Assembly: GCA_035582835.1 (NCBI GenBank)
Contig: JAYKAV010001887.1
Location: 2,764,769 to 2,828,768 of the forward strand
Reading direction: 5' to 3'
DNA: 64,000 bases
Source of the DNA: Phoebastria nigripes
Taxonomy: Eukaryota > Chordata > Aves > Procellariiformes > Diomedeidae
Made by a program: the position numbers and the translations under genes. Position 1 is the first letter of the stretch. Each line of letters starts with the position of its first letter. This document shows positions 12,883 to 25,735 of this stretch, in pieces. The notes under the pieces are model-generated. The model had not been told where the DNA came from. It did not search any database and saw nothing but the letters and a program-made list of their open reading frames with translations.

Positions 12883-15081
12883 CTATGATGGAAGAAAGAA
12901 CAAAGATTGGGTTACCAAAGATTTTATAAAAAATAAAGGATTTAAATGAAAAAGTTAAAATATACATTCTTTCGAGCTAAGCAAGGATTTCAAAAACAAT
13001 TCCTAAAGAACTGTTCCTTGAGCAGTGAGTGTAAGAGTGGCTTTTCATGGTGACTAAGAAGGGGACAGCTGGACTGTCATATAGTTATAGCTGAAGTAAT
13101 TTAAACTCNGCTGTTTCAGCCCGGAAAACAGGGCAGACAGAGCAGTATGAGAAGCTGGGTAAGACTAGGGCAATGGGTCTGCTTGGTGGTGCAATGCCAT
13201 TCTAACAATATTCCCCCTTGCAAGTTTGAAGCTAGCCTNAAGGCACTCGAGACACTGCAGCATCAGCGTCTTCCGTGTCTCATTGAATTACACAACAGCT
13301 TTGCTCAGTATGTAAATAAAGGATGTTTCACTGCCTCAGAAAAGGCATCTGGGGATCCAGGAGTCTTCCTGAGCATCATCACAAGTTTGAAGATGCTGCA
13401 GGTCACAGCAGTATTTCATGCCCAAGCATCCTTGAAGAAACTGCAGCTTAGGAAGAATTAATCCTCCAGAAGAGAAGGATGCCTCTGCCTGCCTGTCCCC
13501 AGCCATGCCACTTCTGCATATCTGCTCTCTGGTTTTATATCATTACTATTCAGTATAGAAACACATTTTGAGAAAGGAGAATAGAAAAGCAATTTAAATT
13601 AAGCTCCTCTCCCAGAGATCTATGTTTAAAGGTCCTCATGCTAAAGGGGTTTGGAGAAGGGAAAGGGCACAGTGGAGCAGAACCCATCTGCCTGCTTCCT
13701 CTGCCAATTTTAATAGCGTTCCATTGCCTCACGCATGTTGCAGCTATCGTATCTGGCTCCTGCATAAAACGTGTATTTAAAACACATTTGAAATTAATCA
13801 AACACTTAGCTACAAATGTTTAAATTATAAAAAATCATTTCTTTTGTAAAAGATAGACAAAGATCTATAGAAAAGTAAGAAAAGTCTTACTTCACAGAGG
13901 TTTCGACCCAGTTGAATCTGAAAGGTTAGATTAAGCCTTGCAATTATTGCGTTTGAAGATACGTTGTTTTTCAGCATGTGTTCGGTTCCTTCCACAAAGC
14001 ATGCCAATTCGTGGCCAGGCTGTTAAACGAAAAAAGCATTAGAAAAAGCTAGAATGCGTTTTGTGTTTATCTACAGAAAGAAGAAATATGTATTCCTAAA
14101 CNTGGTAGCATGTCACAATTAAATGTAACATATTTTGCATTCTATTGAAAACTGATACAAGAACTTTGGGGGGGGTTGTAAAACACCGAATCATCATGGA
14201 TGCCATAAGAAACACCTGTCACATCTTGCAGAAAACCTCAAACCGTAAAAGCAAGCTCTTCGAAGTACAGTTTCAGCTAATGCTGGGTTTCACCATATCT
14301 GAGGAGGCTTACAAAAATGAAATGGTTTTTGGATACACCTAGAACTGAGCATCTGAGGCCTGACATCTCTGGCCCAGGTTCACTCAGTATTTAGGCATCT
14401 AACCATAAAACAAGGTCTTGCGGAGATTTTCAAAGCAAGAATCTGTATTTCTTGATTTGTAAGTCAAGCCCACAGAGGACTTTTGCCTAACTCTGGGCTT
14501 GGGTCTGATTGCACGGATAACGGGAGGACTTCTGCTTCCCTCCCCACCACTATTCATCAAGCTCAGTTCTGCTGCTACTAGTGTATTAAAATCTTCCTCA
14601 TAACTGAAAGCAAAAGTTATATAAGGAGCAAAGTGAACATACTTAAACTCAGTTAATACTGAACTTCTTTAACAACTACAGTAGCTTAAAAAAAATAGAC
14701 TTACCTCGGCAATGGGAAGACATGAACATGACTGAAAATGAAAAGAGTGAACATTAAAATCCAGCGTCGCTAGCATTCAACCCACAAGTACATTTTTGTT
14801 TAGTTTCATGATATTCTCAAAAGCGATGTACTCACACTGACAGCTGTCTCCCTACATGGGCAACTTACAGAACTTTCCTCCTGAAAGAATAACACGTGAG
14901 AAATCAGTATTTATTATCATCTACTTTACGAGCATGCATTTTTACAGAATTAAGGTGCTAAAGAGCCACTTACAAGTAGACGTTTTGTATACCGGATAAT
15001 TTCACGGACACTGCAATTCTGTGCTTGCACAGAGAGCAGCAAACAAGAGAAGAGTATGTATGACAGCATGCTGGCATTCAT
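12775..15081 (-). CDS. IL9: Interleukin-9, complete five-exon gene
   Basis: Secreted four-helix cytokine of the gamma-chain family; in mammals it signals through IL9R plus the common gamma chain on T cells, mast cells and epithelium. Coding exons, 5' to 3', are 15081-14974, 14880-14836, 14731-14705, 14019-13891 and 12882-12775; every junction is phase 0 with AG/GT borders. They join into 138 residues; human IL9 has 144. Residues 1-20 form a signal peptide ending in VQA before QNCS. The mature part has eight cysteines (23, 43, 45, 53, 55, 67, 102, 111), including the paired C-x-C motifs encoded by exons 2 and 3 that mark IL9, and a C-terminal helix containing EFLNKIL. N-glycosylation sequons lie at N22, N79 and N90. 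The upstream start is fixed by the signal peptide and a TATA-like box. Exon sizes parallel the human gene. Identity is very likely; function in this species is inferred. Confidence 0.94.
13891..14019 (-). CDS. IL9: IL9 exon 4 (residues 61-103)
   Basis: Starts with PGHELACFVEG after AACAG and ends with NLCE before GTAAGA. The C-F-x-E-G motif is shared with the mammalian protein. It contains the sequons at N79 and N90. Confidence 0.92.
14705..14731 (-). CDS. IL9: IL9 exon 3 (residues 52-60), 27-base micro-exon
   Basis: Nine codons, SCSCLPIAE, between TTTTCAG and GTAAGT. It carries the second C-x-C pair. The phase matches both neighbours. Confidence 0.9.
14836..14880 (-). CDS. IL9: IL9 exon 2 (residues 37-51)
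   Basis: A 45-base exon between a CAG acceptor and a GTGAGT donor. It encodes EESSVSCPCRETAVS, the counterpart of the human segment with a C-x-C pair. It is too short to be found by open-frame length. Confidence 0.92.
14974..15081 (-). CDS. IL9: IL9 exon 1 (residues 1-36, signal peptide)
   Basis: Starts at ATG (15081-15079) and ends before GTAAGT. It encodes MNASMLSYILFSCLLLSVQA as the signal peptide, then QNCS and the start of helix A. Confidence 0.93.
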
Positions 15082-15126
15082 GTGCAACTCAGTCTGATGG
15101 GTGACAGAAGAATAGGAGGACACTCC

Positions 15127-15170
15127 TTTTAATTGAGTCTTTACAAAATTCCCATTCTAATGTGGAAAAA
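15127..15170 (-). promoter_or_regulatory. IL9: IL9 core promoter: TATA-like box and NFAT-like site
   Basis: On the minus strand an AATTAAAA box lies at 15134-15127, about 46 bases upstream of the ATG, which suits a very short 5' UTR. A plus-strand GGAAAAA at 15164-15170 matches the NFAT core, and NFAT drives IL9 in mammalian T cells. Motif matches only; occupancy is inferred. Confidence 0.45.
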
Positions 15171-18100
15171 CCCAATTATAAAACTGATACCAGGTGCCCA
15201 CTATTTTTTCCCACTAGCTTGGACAGCATTTTAGAGAAATCAAACGTGAAATTGAGTCACCTACTGCAGTGACTTTTCTTTAGTACTGTGGAAATTCACA
15301 AATGCTCCTCAGAAGTGGTTAATTTGAACATTATGATATCACAACCCAACAGGAAACAATGGTCAAAAATCTACAAAAGCACCCTTTTTTTAGATGTGGG
15401 TTTTGCCTCCTGTGCTTATGTAAATTATGGTTCCATGAAAGCCAAGAGACAGTGATGTTCAGCATCGCCAAAGTTCCTGAGAAAACAAACTGACAGGCTG
15501 CAAGCTGGCTTCCCCCTGGATTCAGTGCAGGACCTTTCTCAAAGTTGGTAACGCTGCAGGGCGCTCTCGAGCAGACAGACAAACGGANGGAGTTGTGGAG
15601 CGGTGCCTGGAGAAGCTGTCATGCTGAATTACAGCTGCTGCATCCAGAGAGCGATCCCATAGTCCTTGACTGAGATCCCGCCTTTGCCAAGTGCAAGTGC
15701 ACCAGTGTGGAGATAAGGATCGGGCCCTCAGAGGGCAAACACTAACTGCAATGTCTCGTCCCACCCGTTCCTTTTTAAGCAGAAAGGAGTGGATGCAAAA
15801 ATAGTCCTAGGTGACCAAAATGGTATTAACTCAGAAATTGTCTCAGCTGGAGTCTCCAAATCAGGTTGAATGTCTGCTAGAGCTTTCTGTGGCCACAGAG
15901 GTTTTCTTTTTTCAGCAGAGCAAGTGGTAGCCCTTCAGGTTTCTTTTAGATCCCCAGTGTTGACTTTTAAGCTTCCCTCCTGTTATGCCTTAAATCCTGT
16001 TATGCCTCGAAGATCTTCTCCAAAAGCTTGAGCCTTCAGCAGGTCAGTCTGGCTGAAGGATGAGCACGATCTCTCTGGAAACTGTCCTGGAAAGAAAAAA
16101 CATCGAGTTGCAATTTGCTGGTTTTTCTCTGGCATTTGCCTGCTGGCAAGGGATTCATCTGGCCGAGCGTGGCTCCGCTGCCTGCCCGCACGCCCAGGGG
16201 AGCGGAGGAGGCTCTGCCTGCTGCTCCTGCCCCTGCCTCGCTGCCTGCTCTTCGAGCACCGGCTCCGGGCTGGGGCGGATGCTCCCTGCCTTTTCTTTGA
16301 AATTTGTCCTTAGGTGATGTAGTGTGGGAAGTGTACATCCCATTAGGCAGCTACAGCTTTCACACAGGCCCCAGGGAATACCTAGAAAAAGCCAGAGACC
16401 CTCCCTTGGCAAGTTAAAGCTGGCAACAAGCTACGTTATGATCAACAGGCGCACAAAAGTATATCGCAGGGAGGGATGGCATTCATGAGCCAGGCAGTGG
16501 CATCTTTCAAGGCACTGGGCTGTTAGAGAAGGGCTAAAATCATGATTTGTGATCGAGAGCCTGTGATTCCCTGAAAAGCAGTAAAGAGACTTCCATGACA
16601 GGCTGGTCTCCCTTGAGGAAACAGCTTTTTTCTCAAGCAAAGCAATGGGCATGCTGCTCTCTGTTTCTTCAGCCAGTAAAGCCCCACGGCAAGAGCTAGA
16701 ACAATTAGCTTGAAGCATAAGTCACTGAAGGAAATAAATGATGTGTAATATTTGTGGGACACTTGGTTTCTCAGATGGTTGAAAAAATGATTTTACGTGG
16801 TTTTAAATGAAAGAATTCACAAGCATCTTTGATTTAGCCAAGGTTGTGCAAGGAATATGGTAACAAGCCATGGGGAGAGACGGGCAAGGGGCTTTTCCTG
16901 ACAGCCCCTTTCGTGTTTCTTGTTTTTAAGGAAAATACATTCATTAGAAATCCTATTTTGTGCAGTAGCTGCTACGCTCTGTCTTTGCAAGGATTTTACA
17001 AAATCTGATCTACTTAGCAGGGTCTCTAGGGCCTCTTCACCTACAGAATGATGTCTCAATGCAGCTGCCATGCTCTGTAAGTGAAAGCGATTGGTGGCAT
17101 AAATTGTATGCAAGATACATAATTAGGACCTTTCCATACATGAGATGTAATTATGTTCACTGGACCGTGAGCAGATCAGGTAACTTCTTCCCAGGCCTAT
17201 AGCCCAAAAGGACAAGATCTGTATTTTTGTTACTAGCTGAAAATCAGAATGGCAGAGCTTCCAGAGCTGCTCCCGAGCTGCTCCCTGAGCCTGCGGTTCC
17301 TCCTCGCAGTCTCTTATCTGCCAGCGGTGCCAGCGCTATCTCTACATCTTTTCATTTCTATTTGATCGCTTAGTGAGATCCGTCCATGCTGTTGTTGCTC
17401 CAGGGCAAATGGGTCACCAGAGAAGCTATATTCAATATACAGTGAATCAGAAATCACCAGAAGTCAAACTGGCAGAGAAAGAACTTTCCATGTATTGGTT
17501 AGAGCAGCAGTGGATTGGGCACAGAAGCGAGTGGCACCGGTTACGGCTTCTCTTTGGAGAGTTTAGGCTCTATTCCAGCATTTAAAGGCTCATCCAAAGA
17601 CCGTGGAAATTAATATTTGCTGCCATCCCAGCAAAAAGACCAGCTTTTTTATATAATCTTTAAACACTTAGTTTTGATATTTTAAAAGTCTTCATTTTGA
17701 TGACCAACTGCGGCAACGTATTTTCACAACTATGTTGTCATTTGTGTGTTAAATACGAACAGCAGTTTGTTTCTGTCCTCATGTCCAGGTATCTGATTGC
17801 CCTCTGTTCCTCTCCCTTAATCTCTCTTTCAGCAACACAGGCCAAAATGTAGAGAGGAAATAGAGGTTTTTCAGCCATCGCTCAAAAAACCTGAAACAAA
17901 TTTGTAATAATTGCAGTAGGTAGGAAGGTGACTGTGTGAGTCCACTTTCCTCTGAGGTCGCAAACCCACAAGCCTCAAAAGGCTGGTTGTCAAAGCGGGG
18001 AGCCACCAATGCTAAGTCTGGTCTTTCTGAAGCTTTTTCTTCCCTTTTAAGCTTTCTAGCTGGAAAAATCAGAAACAAAATGAAGAACTGAAACCCAGGA

Positions 18101-21100
18101 TTTTTAATAAAGGTCACCAAGCTCAAAGGTAGTGGGTGCATTAGCCCATAGAAACATCCCCTACATTGCCATTGGGAAACCTGAGCAGGGAAACGCGCTG
18201 TGCTCAGCCTGGGGCAGGACCGTGCATGAGCAGATCGTATGTCCCCATACTTCATATCACTTCCCTACACACGAAAGGATGCAGTGGACGAGCAGAGTAA
18301 GGCAGGAGGCAGAAAGCTCCTTCAGCCAAGGGTACTGCCAACATCAGCTGGGTGCACCTGGTTCAAGATCACAACTTTCAAGTAACAGGATTGTAAGATT
18401 TCAGCCCAGAACAGGTATTTGGAAAAGGTGAACACACAAAACTCTCCTAATATGTTTCTGTGGTCTCTTACAGGCAGTTCCCTGTGGCTCCTTTTGATTT
18501 ACATGCAAATACTTTGGGAGATATTCTCTTTTAATGCACCTATTTTGATGAGAGGTTGATTGATTGAAAATGTCGCCCAAATGTCCAATTTCCAAATAAC
18601 TATTTTAGCCTGGTCAGCATGAACCTCCACATCTTCTGAGAACTTGCATCCTGCTGTAGTGTTTCCAAGAAACTCTGTACAGTTTGGGTTTTTTTAATGT
18701 AGAAAAAAGAAGAAAAATATCAAGGTAACATACCAGCTTCTTTTACATTTGCTGTTACACTGATCAAGATGTAAGAGCTTGCAAAGACCACAAATGAAAA
18801 GATGCTATTGATAGTTTCATTTTCCAGAGATAAGGTGGCTTGGAGTATTTTTTTTCCTCCCTTTTAGGAGGAAAGAATGAAATATGCTTAGGAAAGATGA
18901 CATATGCTAGTGTAGAAGTAAATGAAAATAGGGTCATTCTAATTCCTCCACGAAAGGGTAAACCATAGCATAGTAATAGCAAGATTGCCTATGACAGAAA
19001 TGTGTAAAATCCAGGAAACATTTCATGTGCCAGCTTGAAGAGGGCAGTGGCACCTCCTGATAGCCACAGGCTCTGCTCTGTCCTAGCAGATGGACCACGG
19101 GACGTCCTCAGGACTCACGTTAGCTTCTGTAGAGTTCAGAAGAGTTTTAATTAATTTGAAACCATTTAAACTAACTAACCAAAACTAGTGGTGCTCAGGA
19201 GCTGTGAGATGGGGGAGCACGCCTGAAAGGGACCTTCAGAGCTGGGAGTCATCCTTGTTTCATGCAATAATACAGTCACCGGAGCTTTCCTGGGTTTTCT
19301 AGCAAGGGAGCCAAGCTTTCTGTGCTGCAATGATAATTTAGCAAGAGCTGAGGCATCTAAAAGCAAAAAGCCCTGACAGCAACGTGCCAGCCATGCTGGG
19401 CGTTACACATATTGCAAGTGCATCTCACAACCAACAGAGTCCAGAAGTAAGCAGAGGAAAGCAGGAATTGTCTACAAAGGTCACCAGTTCTCTTGTATTT
19501 TAAGGTTTTCCCGATGCTATTGCTCTCACTTCAGCATCCCCTTTTGCGGGCATGACCGCTTTCACACCAGGAAAGAGAAGTATTGCAGAGCTGTCAGATC
19601 ATAAGTCCACTCACCCTTCCTTGCTTGTCCCACTGTGAGATGACCCTGGGTGCTGGATTTCCCTCTCAGCGCGGCCTGCAGAGGAAGGTTGAACATGCAG
19701 GACAGACAGACAGTGCAAGGCTTTCACTCCGTGGCTGCATTAGAGCCCTCCACCCACCATACCCACATTGCAGCTTGCTTTCCATGCTGGAAGCATTGAA
19801 AAACCACCTGCAGACTGCTTGACTGAAACACGGCAGTCACAATTTAATAACGAAAGAAGCACAGATGCTGGTTCACACCTAGTTGCATGCGTAAGAATAG
19901 GCTGGCCCTCTTCCATAAGAGTTGGCAGGATTTTCTATACTATGTGTAAAGTAGGCTACATTAGCACTAAAATGTTTTGAAAGATGGGGGAATAGACCAT
20001 GAGCTGGTCCAAGCCACGAAGATGAGCTATGTAAGTTCTGGTGCTTTTACAGCAGGCGAGGCTGTGTAGATGCCGGTCTTGAAGCACCGGGTGTTGGCGG
20101 CAGGGCAGTCTCAGCCCGTGCTTCCCCAGTTGCAAGGTTCTTGTTTCTCCAAATGTTTCTCCTTGTGACCCAAGGTTATCCATTGCTTTCTCCATCACTC
20201 AAGAGGACCTTCGTATTCTTTTCAGAGATTTGGTGTTCTACAGTCCAGTAGCCTTAGTATTTCACCTATACTAAGAAGGGATTTCTTGATGTATCCGGCA
20301 TTTTCTATCTTACAGTGAAACCTCATATGGGACCTCTGAGACCCCCTTAAAAAGATACTCTCCTTCTGCTGCATGTATGGCTCTTAACAGGTTGGTTGTT
20401 CCACTAGTGTCTGATTCTGGAGCTGTCGCAGGATCTACAGTTTAGGAAAACTGCTTTGAAAATCAGTGTAACTACTTAAATTTCCCCTCGCTGCATGGCT
20501 TAATTCCCTTTGCAGCCTATCTCTGGAAGGATACTTTACATACTGCTTATCTAAGTTGGCAGTGATCAGTCTATGCATCACTGTAGGAGCATATATAGGC
20601 AGAAGATGGCTTTAGAGAAAGGAAACTGTTCTTGTGAGGTTTATATTCAATTTAGCAACTTGAACTTCTCACTTCTCTCTTTGGATCTCACCATTTCTTC
20701 TGACTCTACACTTTACCTTTTTCTTCATGGGTACAAGACAGGCATTGGCCTTCTTGGCTTACACGAATGCAATGTCTAGGAGAGAAATCTCCACTATAAC
20801 AACCTCTGTGACAAAACAAGGAACTTCAGATAAACCAAGGAGATATAATATATCTTAATGCCTGCAGAGACGTCACTTACTCCTCTGTCTCAGAGTACAA
20901 CAGAAAAAGAGAAACTGAGATGGGGACTGTGATCTCACCTTCCCCCGAGGTGTGGATGTGCCAGGCAGGGACTCCCAATGCATAAGAAAATCTCAGCCTG
21001 GCCCGGAGCCATCACAGGCAGGGCTTCGGCAGGCACTAAACCGCTGGGGGCGAGCTCCTTCATGGGGTGTCAGCTGCACTCTGCCTGGGAGAAGGACTCA

Positions 21101-24100
21101 AGGACATTATAGGTGCCCAGCAGCAGCCAGGATGCAGAAACAGGGAGGTGAGGTGGCCTCCTCCTTGCCCCCTGGCCAGAGGGCAGCCCCAGCCTGCTCC
21201 CACCTCGCATCCCGTGGGTACCACGAGGCTTCTCCCAGCACCAAAGACCTTCCTCCGGGTCAGGGCTGTTGTCCAGAAAAATAGCTTTTCACTGGGAAAT
21301 TGGTTCCTGTCTGTTATTTTTTTCAAACGGGGAAATAAGCTGCTGTTACCTTTTTTTCCTTCCATAGCACTACATAGTGTATAAACTGGGAAAACCAGCT
21401 ACACAGCCAGCATTTCATTAAGTAATATGGGGTGTTGTAAGAGCTGGAACACCACCAGCGACATCAAAGTCAGGCAATTACAGACTCATTTGAGGTATGA
21501 CAGGTCTGAGTATGCTTTCATATTCCAGGCAAGAAAAGCATAGAAGTAGGTATCCCTGGTCCTTCTGGTCTCCATTCTCATTTTTTACCAATTTCAGGAC
21601 TTACTGCATTTATCTTAGGAATGTGGGGCTCTGTGAGCATCTGTGAACAAGCTATCAAGCAGATGACTTCTCCCACTCCAGCATGTGTGGTGCGGGGGAA
21701 CATGCCACCAACGGCAGGTCACTACGGCCACAGCACTGACAGAGGAGCAGGTCCATATCCTGAATTATGCTGACACAAGGGGATTTTTCTTTTATGTAAT
21801 TCAGGGACAAAACCACCAACATATGCAATCAGTGCCCCATACAAGGGATTTGAATCAGCTGTATGTATGGCTGTTTGCTTGCCAGGCAAGGCACTGTTTT
21901 AAACTCCCATCAGCAGGTCCCTGAAAAGGATTCCTTAGAGATCCTAAGTTCTATCAATCAGTGGATAATGATATTGATATTACCTCTAAAAATTAATGCA
22001 TTTGATATATCATAAAGAAAATCATTCACAAGACACAGACCTGTCAAGTCTCTGTGTGNGTAAATTGTAATTGCCATCCCTCATCTTCGAGACATGGGGC
22101 TAAAGGGACATGGTGTCACCCAACCCCACCACTGGACCTCTTTCCTTGGTGACACAGCCACGCACTCACTACTTCAAAAGCAAGACTAAATTATTTATTG
22201 GACTCTGTGTGCAGGGATCCGCTGTGATCGGTCACAGCGATGGGTACAACCATACCACAAAGTGTTGTGCCTCAAAAGCTGCTTGTCCCAACCCTGCTGT
22301 GCCTGACACAGCGTCAGCCCGACCTCCACGGTGGCCAGGGCTGCTGTCACCCTCCAAACCCTCGTGCTCCAGTTGCCTCGCTCGTGGTTTGTCTATGAAT
22401 GCTAACGAGGTGATACACTGATTAACCAGCGCGTCCAGGGCTTGCCTCCCACACTGCCAGGCTGGAGAAGCCACTGGCAGGGCAGGGTCACCCCAAAATC
22501 ACCTGCACGCTGCCCGGCGTGGGGCTGCCCCATTGGGAAGGGAGCGTGTGCTGGCCTGGCAGCAAACCTGGACGTGGGGTTGAATGGAGCAAGACAGAAA
22601 GAGATTGCCTGGCAGCTCCAGTGAGCGGCACACCGCCGTGCCCTGCCACGGACGAGGATGCCATCATGCGGCCAAAGCTTTTTATTCGCTTCTCACTTGC
22701 TTTTCATGGTTTTATATTAAAAGCTTTCTGCCCTCTGCTCCCTTCCTACACCGGATAGTCCGCAGCTGTCCCTGACAGCTCATTCTGGCAGGTGTGTGTC
22801 ACACGAGAGTTTTGTCCGAGTAAATCCTCGGCATCCATCTCAAAACTGGTTTAATTGGATGAAGAATATCAGGAAAAATCACCATGCAACTCCAATGTGA
22901 GTCTCAGGGCTTTACGCCCGGGGGGCACTGAGCAGACCAAACCTGGGCACTGCGAGGGCAGGATCATTCAGATAACACAGCTTGTTGCAAACCTCATCAG
23001 TTTAATTAATTCATGGTCCATTTTACATAATGCAGGCAGATAAGCAACACCATTTATGTGCACTGAAAAACTAGTCTCCCCGAGTATTATCCCTGGAGAC
23101 ATATGATATTGTGCATCTAAAGAACATGTTTTACGTATATGCATTAGAACAGGTAACATGGAAAGGATGAATCCTTAAATGCAGCCAGCAACAAATACTT
23201 GTGTGAAGGCTCATCAATTTTATCCATATTGTTTATCAAAAACAGTTCCCTGTGTTCTTGCCAACCTCAAAGGCACTGTGAGCCTCCTCGCCTGCAAGTC
23301 CTGAGATGAATCAACACCAGCTGTTTCTCCCACTTTTTAAGGCCAGTTTTGGGGGAAGCCACACTTCTGTTTTTAATTCAGGCCCTAGTGAAGAGGAGCC
23401 CAAGGTTGGGGACCCCATTTCTGAGTACTGCTCCAGACCCAAGGTTTTAGGCACTTTCTGCTGAGGTCTTCAAGTCTTGTCACCAATTCCTCCATTCATC
23501 CAGGGAAGAGGACGTAGGAGTTTCTCTTTCCTTCTCCTCCTTTTATGGAGGAAAGCTGGATGGCTGCTCCAGGTTGTCTTCAGAAACCTTTATTGAGGGC
23601 ATCTGCTAAAACTGCCATGGCTGGGCTTTTTCCCCAGAGCTCTTCTTCTCCAGAGGAAGATGGGGGGGAACCATACATTTCCCAGAGGACGGTGTTGTCC
23701 CAGACTGTTCCCCCATGCCGCATGTCCCTCTGCATGCGAGGCTGTTACCTCTCAGCCTCTCCTGCCAGTGCCACCAGAGCCCTCGTGTCCCAGCAGAGCT
23801 GGTTCTTCTTGGGTTTTGGCATCAGAAGCTCCATGCTTAGAAAATAAAGCATGGAGATATTTGACAGCATAAACAGAAATAATCATGACATGAAAGATCT
23901 TGGAATCATTGAAAGGCTGAGGTAGACCAAAGAGAGGTCTGGGTCTGCCCCAGTTATCTCAGTGGGATGAGAAACACGTGGGGGGAAAAACATGGGGTGG
24001 GGGAGAAACACGGAGGGGGAGAAACATGGAGGGGGAAACACGGGGGGGAAACACAGGGGGGTAAACACGGGGTGATAGAAACATGGGGTGGTAGAAACAC

Positions 24101-25560
24101 AGAGGGAGAAACACGGTGGGGGAGAAACATGGGAGAGAAAGACGGGGGGGGAAATACAGGGGGGGAAACAGGGAGGAGAAACACANGGAGAGAAACATGG
24201 CGGGGGAGAAACACGGAGTGGGGGAGAAACACAGCGGGGGAGAAACACAGAGGGGAGAAACATGGAGCGGGGAGAAACACGGAGGGGAGATACACGGTGG
24301 GGGGCAACACGGAGGGGTTTTATTGTTTTCTGAAGAAGAAGAGCAGCTTAGTCTCTGAATTTAACATCCTCCTGTTTCCCAATTTAATTTATACCTTGGA
24401 TAACAAACTGAAGTTGTTGAAGCCCTTCGCATTTTTTCATGATAATGTGTTAAATTGTGGCAAACTGGAGAGTTCTGTGATGTAAAACACGAGTGTCCAT
24501 TCGTATGGGTGCAGTCATCCATTTNTTTGATCCTGAAGCAAGCTAGGATTTGGTGGGAATCCAGACCTTCCTACACAAAAAGCACCCACCACCCCTCCTC
24601 CTTTCCTCGTTCACAAAAAAAGACGAGCATTATGCTCAGCGTGGTACAAAAGACGCTCCCTCGGCCGATGTTGGGTGGGCTGGGGTTGGGTGTATCTCAC
24701 TCTTGTGGGTAAGGGAAGTCAGATGTTCTCTTGGCTCAATGGGAAAAATGTCATCGGTGAAAAAGCCCAACACCACCATGGGAATTATTAAGGTGCTCTT
24801 AGAGAACAGAGGGAAAGATTTGATAAGAAAATGGTCTTTGGATTTGATTGAGCTGGTGCAGTTTTCAGAGTCCTCCAGGGACTGAGTCTGTGGCAGAAGA
24901 GAAGGCAGATGCTGTAGGTGCAGGACAGGTGCCTTCGGTCAGAGCAGCTGAGCCCTCACCAACACCACACTGCTGATTTGGCTGAGGAAAGCAGGAGACT
25001 TTCAGGTCTTCTTGGCAACACTTTTGAAATAACAAAGAAGGAGGTTTATGAAGTACTGCAGAAAATAGCAAAGACTGCCATGAATAATCTTGAGTATTTA
25101 ACTGCTAAAAAAGTTTCTTTAATCAGATATTTTTAATGCTGCTCCTTTATGCAACCCTAGGTTTATGAGGGAAAGAGTAAAACTGTGAGTTGATAGTCAA
25201 GACACTTTGGAAGGGCTTAATTTCAGGTCTTTGTGGATGGATCAAGGGAGGAAAGGATACTGTGCAGGGACTTCAGTGAGAATGATATTTCAAAACTTAT
25301 AAAATGTTAGAGAACATTCTCCTTTCAGATTTTCTTTTCTGATTCATACTAATCAAAACAATCACAAAAATCGGAATGGATTGCAGTGAAATTCCAGGAG
25401 ATCTGGAATGAAACCAAAATCCATCGGCACATCTATTGTCTGCTCCAAATCCCACAGACCCAAATTTGAAAAGTGTTTGACTATTCAGAGGTAGGTACCC
25501 ATGTAAGTTATCTGACTTTCAGAGGATCTATACAATTGCAACTCCATTTGATTCAAAGAT
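15171..25560. other. Intergenic region between SLC25A48 and IL9
   Basis: About 10.4 kb with no convincing exon. Open frames such as a 158-codon minus-strand frame at 17779-18255 have no recognisable family and no supporting splice structure. The stretch holds the 24 kb minisatellite, GC-richer patches near 21.1 kb and 22.3-22.6 kb, and otherwise unique AT-rich sequence. It should contain the upstream control region of IL9, since both genes run leftward. Confidence 0.55.
23968..24317 (+). repeat. G-rich minisatellite, about 23 units
   Basis: Tandem units of 13-18 bases built on GGGGGAGAAACAYGGA, about 23 copies with variable G-run length and CAC/CAT alternation. The plus strand is almost pure purine plus AAACA. 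The unit lengths keep several frames open on both strands, which explains the long low-complexity frames here (CFSPP-like repeats on the minus strand); they are not genes. There is one N inside. Confidence 0.9.
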
Positions 25561-25572
25561 TAATTCTCTAAT

Positions 25573-25578
25573 TTTAAT
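25573..25578 (-). terminator. SLC25A48: Possible SLC25A48 poly(A) signal ATTAAA
   Basis: The minus strand reads ATTAAA about 35 bases after the SLC25A48 stop codon. It is the second most common poly(A) hexamer, but it lies very near the stop, so a more distal site may be used instead. Confidence 0.3.
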
Positions 25579-25612
25579 AAAGCTAGAGGGTCTTTATGCG
25601 CTGACCTGGAAG

Positions 25613-25735
25613 TTAAGGATTGGTCTCAGTTTGGTCTCTTTTCATTGCTTTGAGGGAAAGTTCATAGCCAAGAAACATGGCTGAACTCATTGGGAATCCT
25701 CGCACTGCATTGACCGTGATGCCCCTAAAAAAGAC
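25613..25735 (-). CDS. SLC25A48: SLC25A48 exon 7 (residues 267-306 and stop)
   Basis: Starts VFFRGITVNAVRGFPM after CCAACAG and ends MKRDQTETNP then TAA at 25615-25613. The last transmembrane helix (SSAMFLGYELSL) is intact. At 41 codons it is easily missed by open-frame length. Confidence 0.95.
   Translation of the reverse strand, partial: VFFRGITVNAVRGFPMSSAMFLGYELSLKAMKRDQTETNP

Noticed and set aside
13147..13461. 104-codon plus-strand frame
   Set aside because: It falls in IL9 intron 4 on the opposite strand, contains an N-dependent codon and has no recognisable features.
23968..24317. Regular repeat array resembling a CRISPR
   Set aside because: Units are contiguous and of variable length with no unique spacers, and the genome is vertebrate.
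23883..24485. Long low-complexity frames on both strands (CFSPP-type and GEKHGG-type peptides)
   Set aside because: They are by-products of the minisatellite, whose units lack stop codons; the peptide repeats shift frame with unit length.
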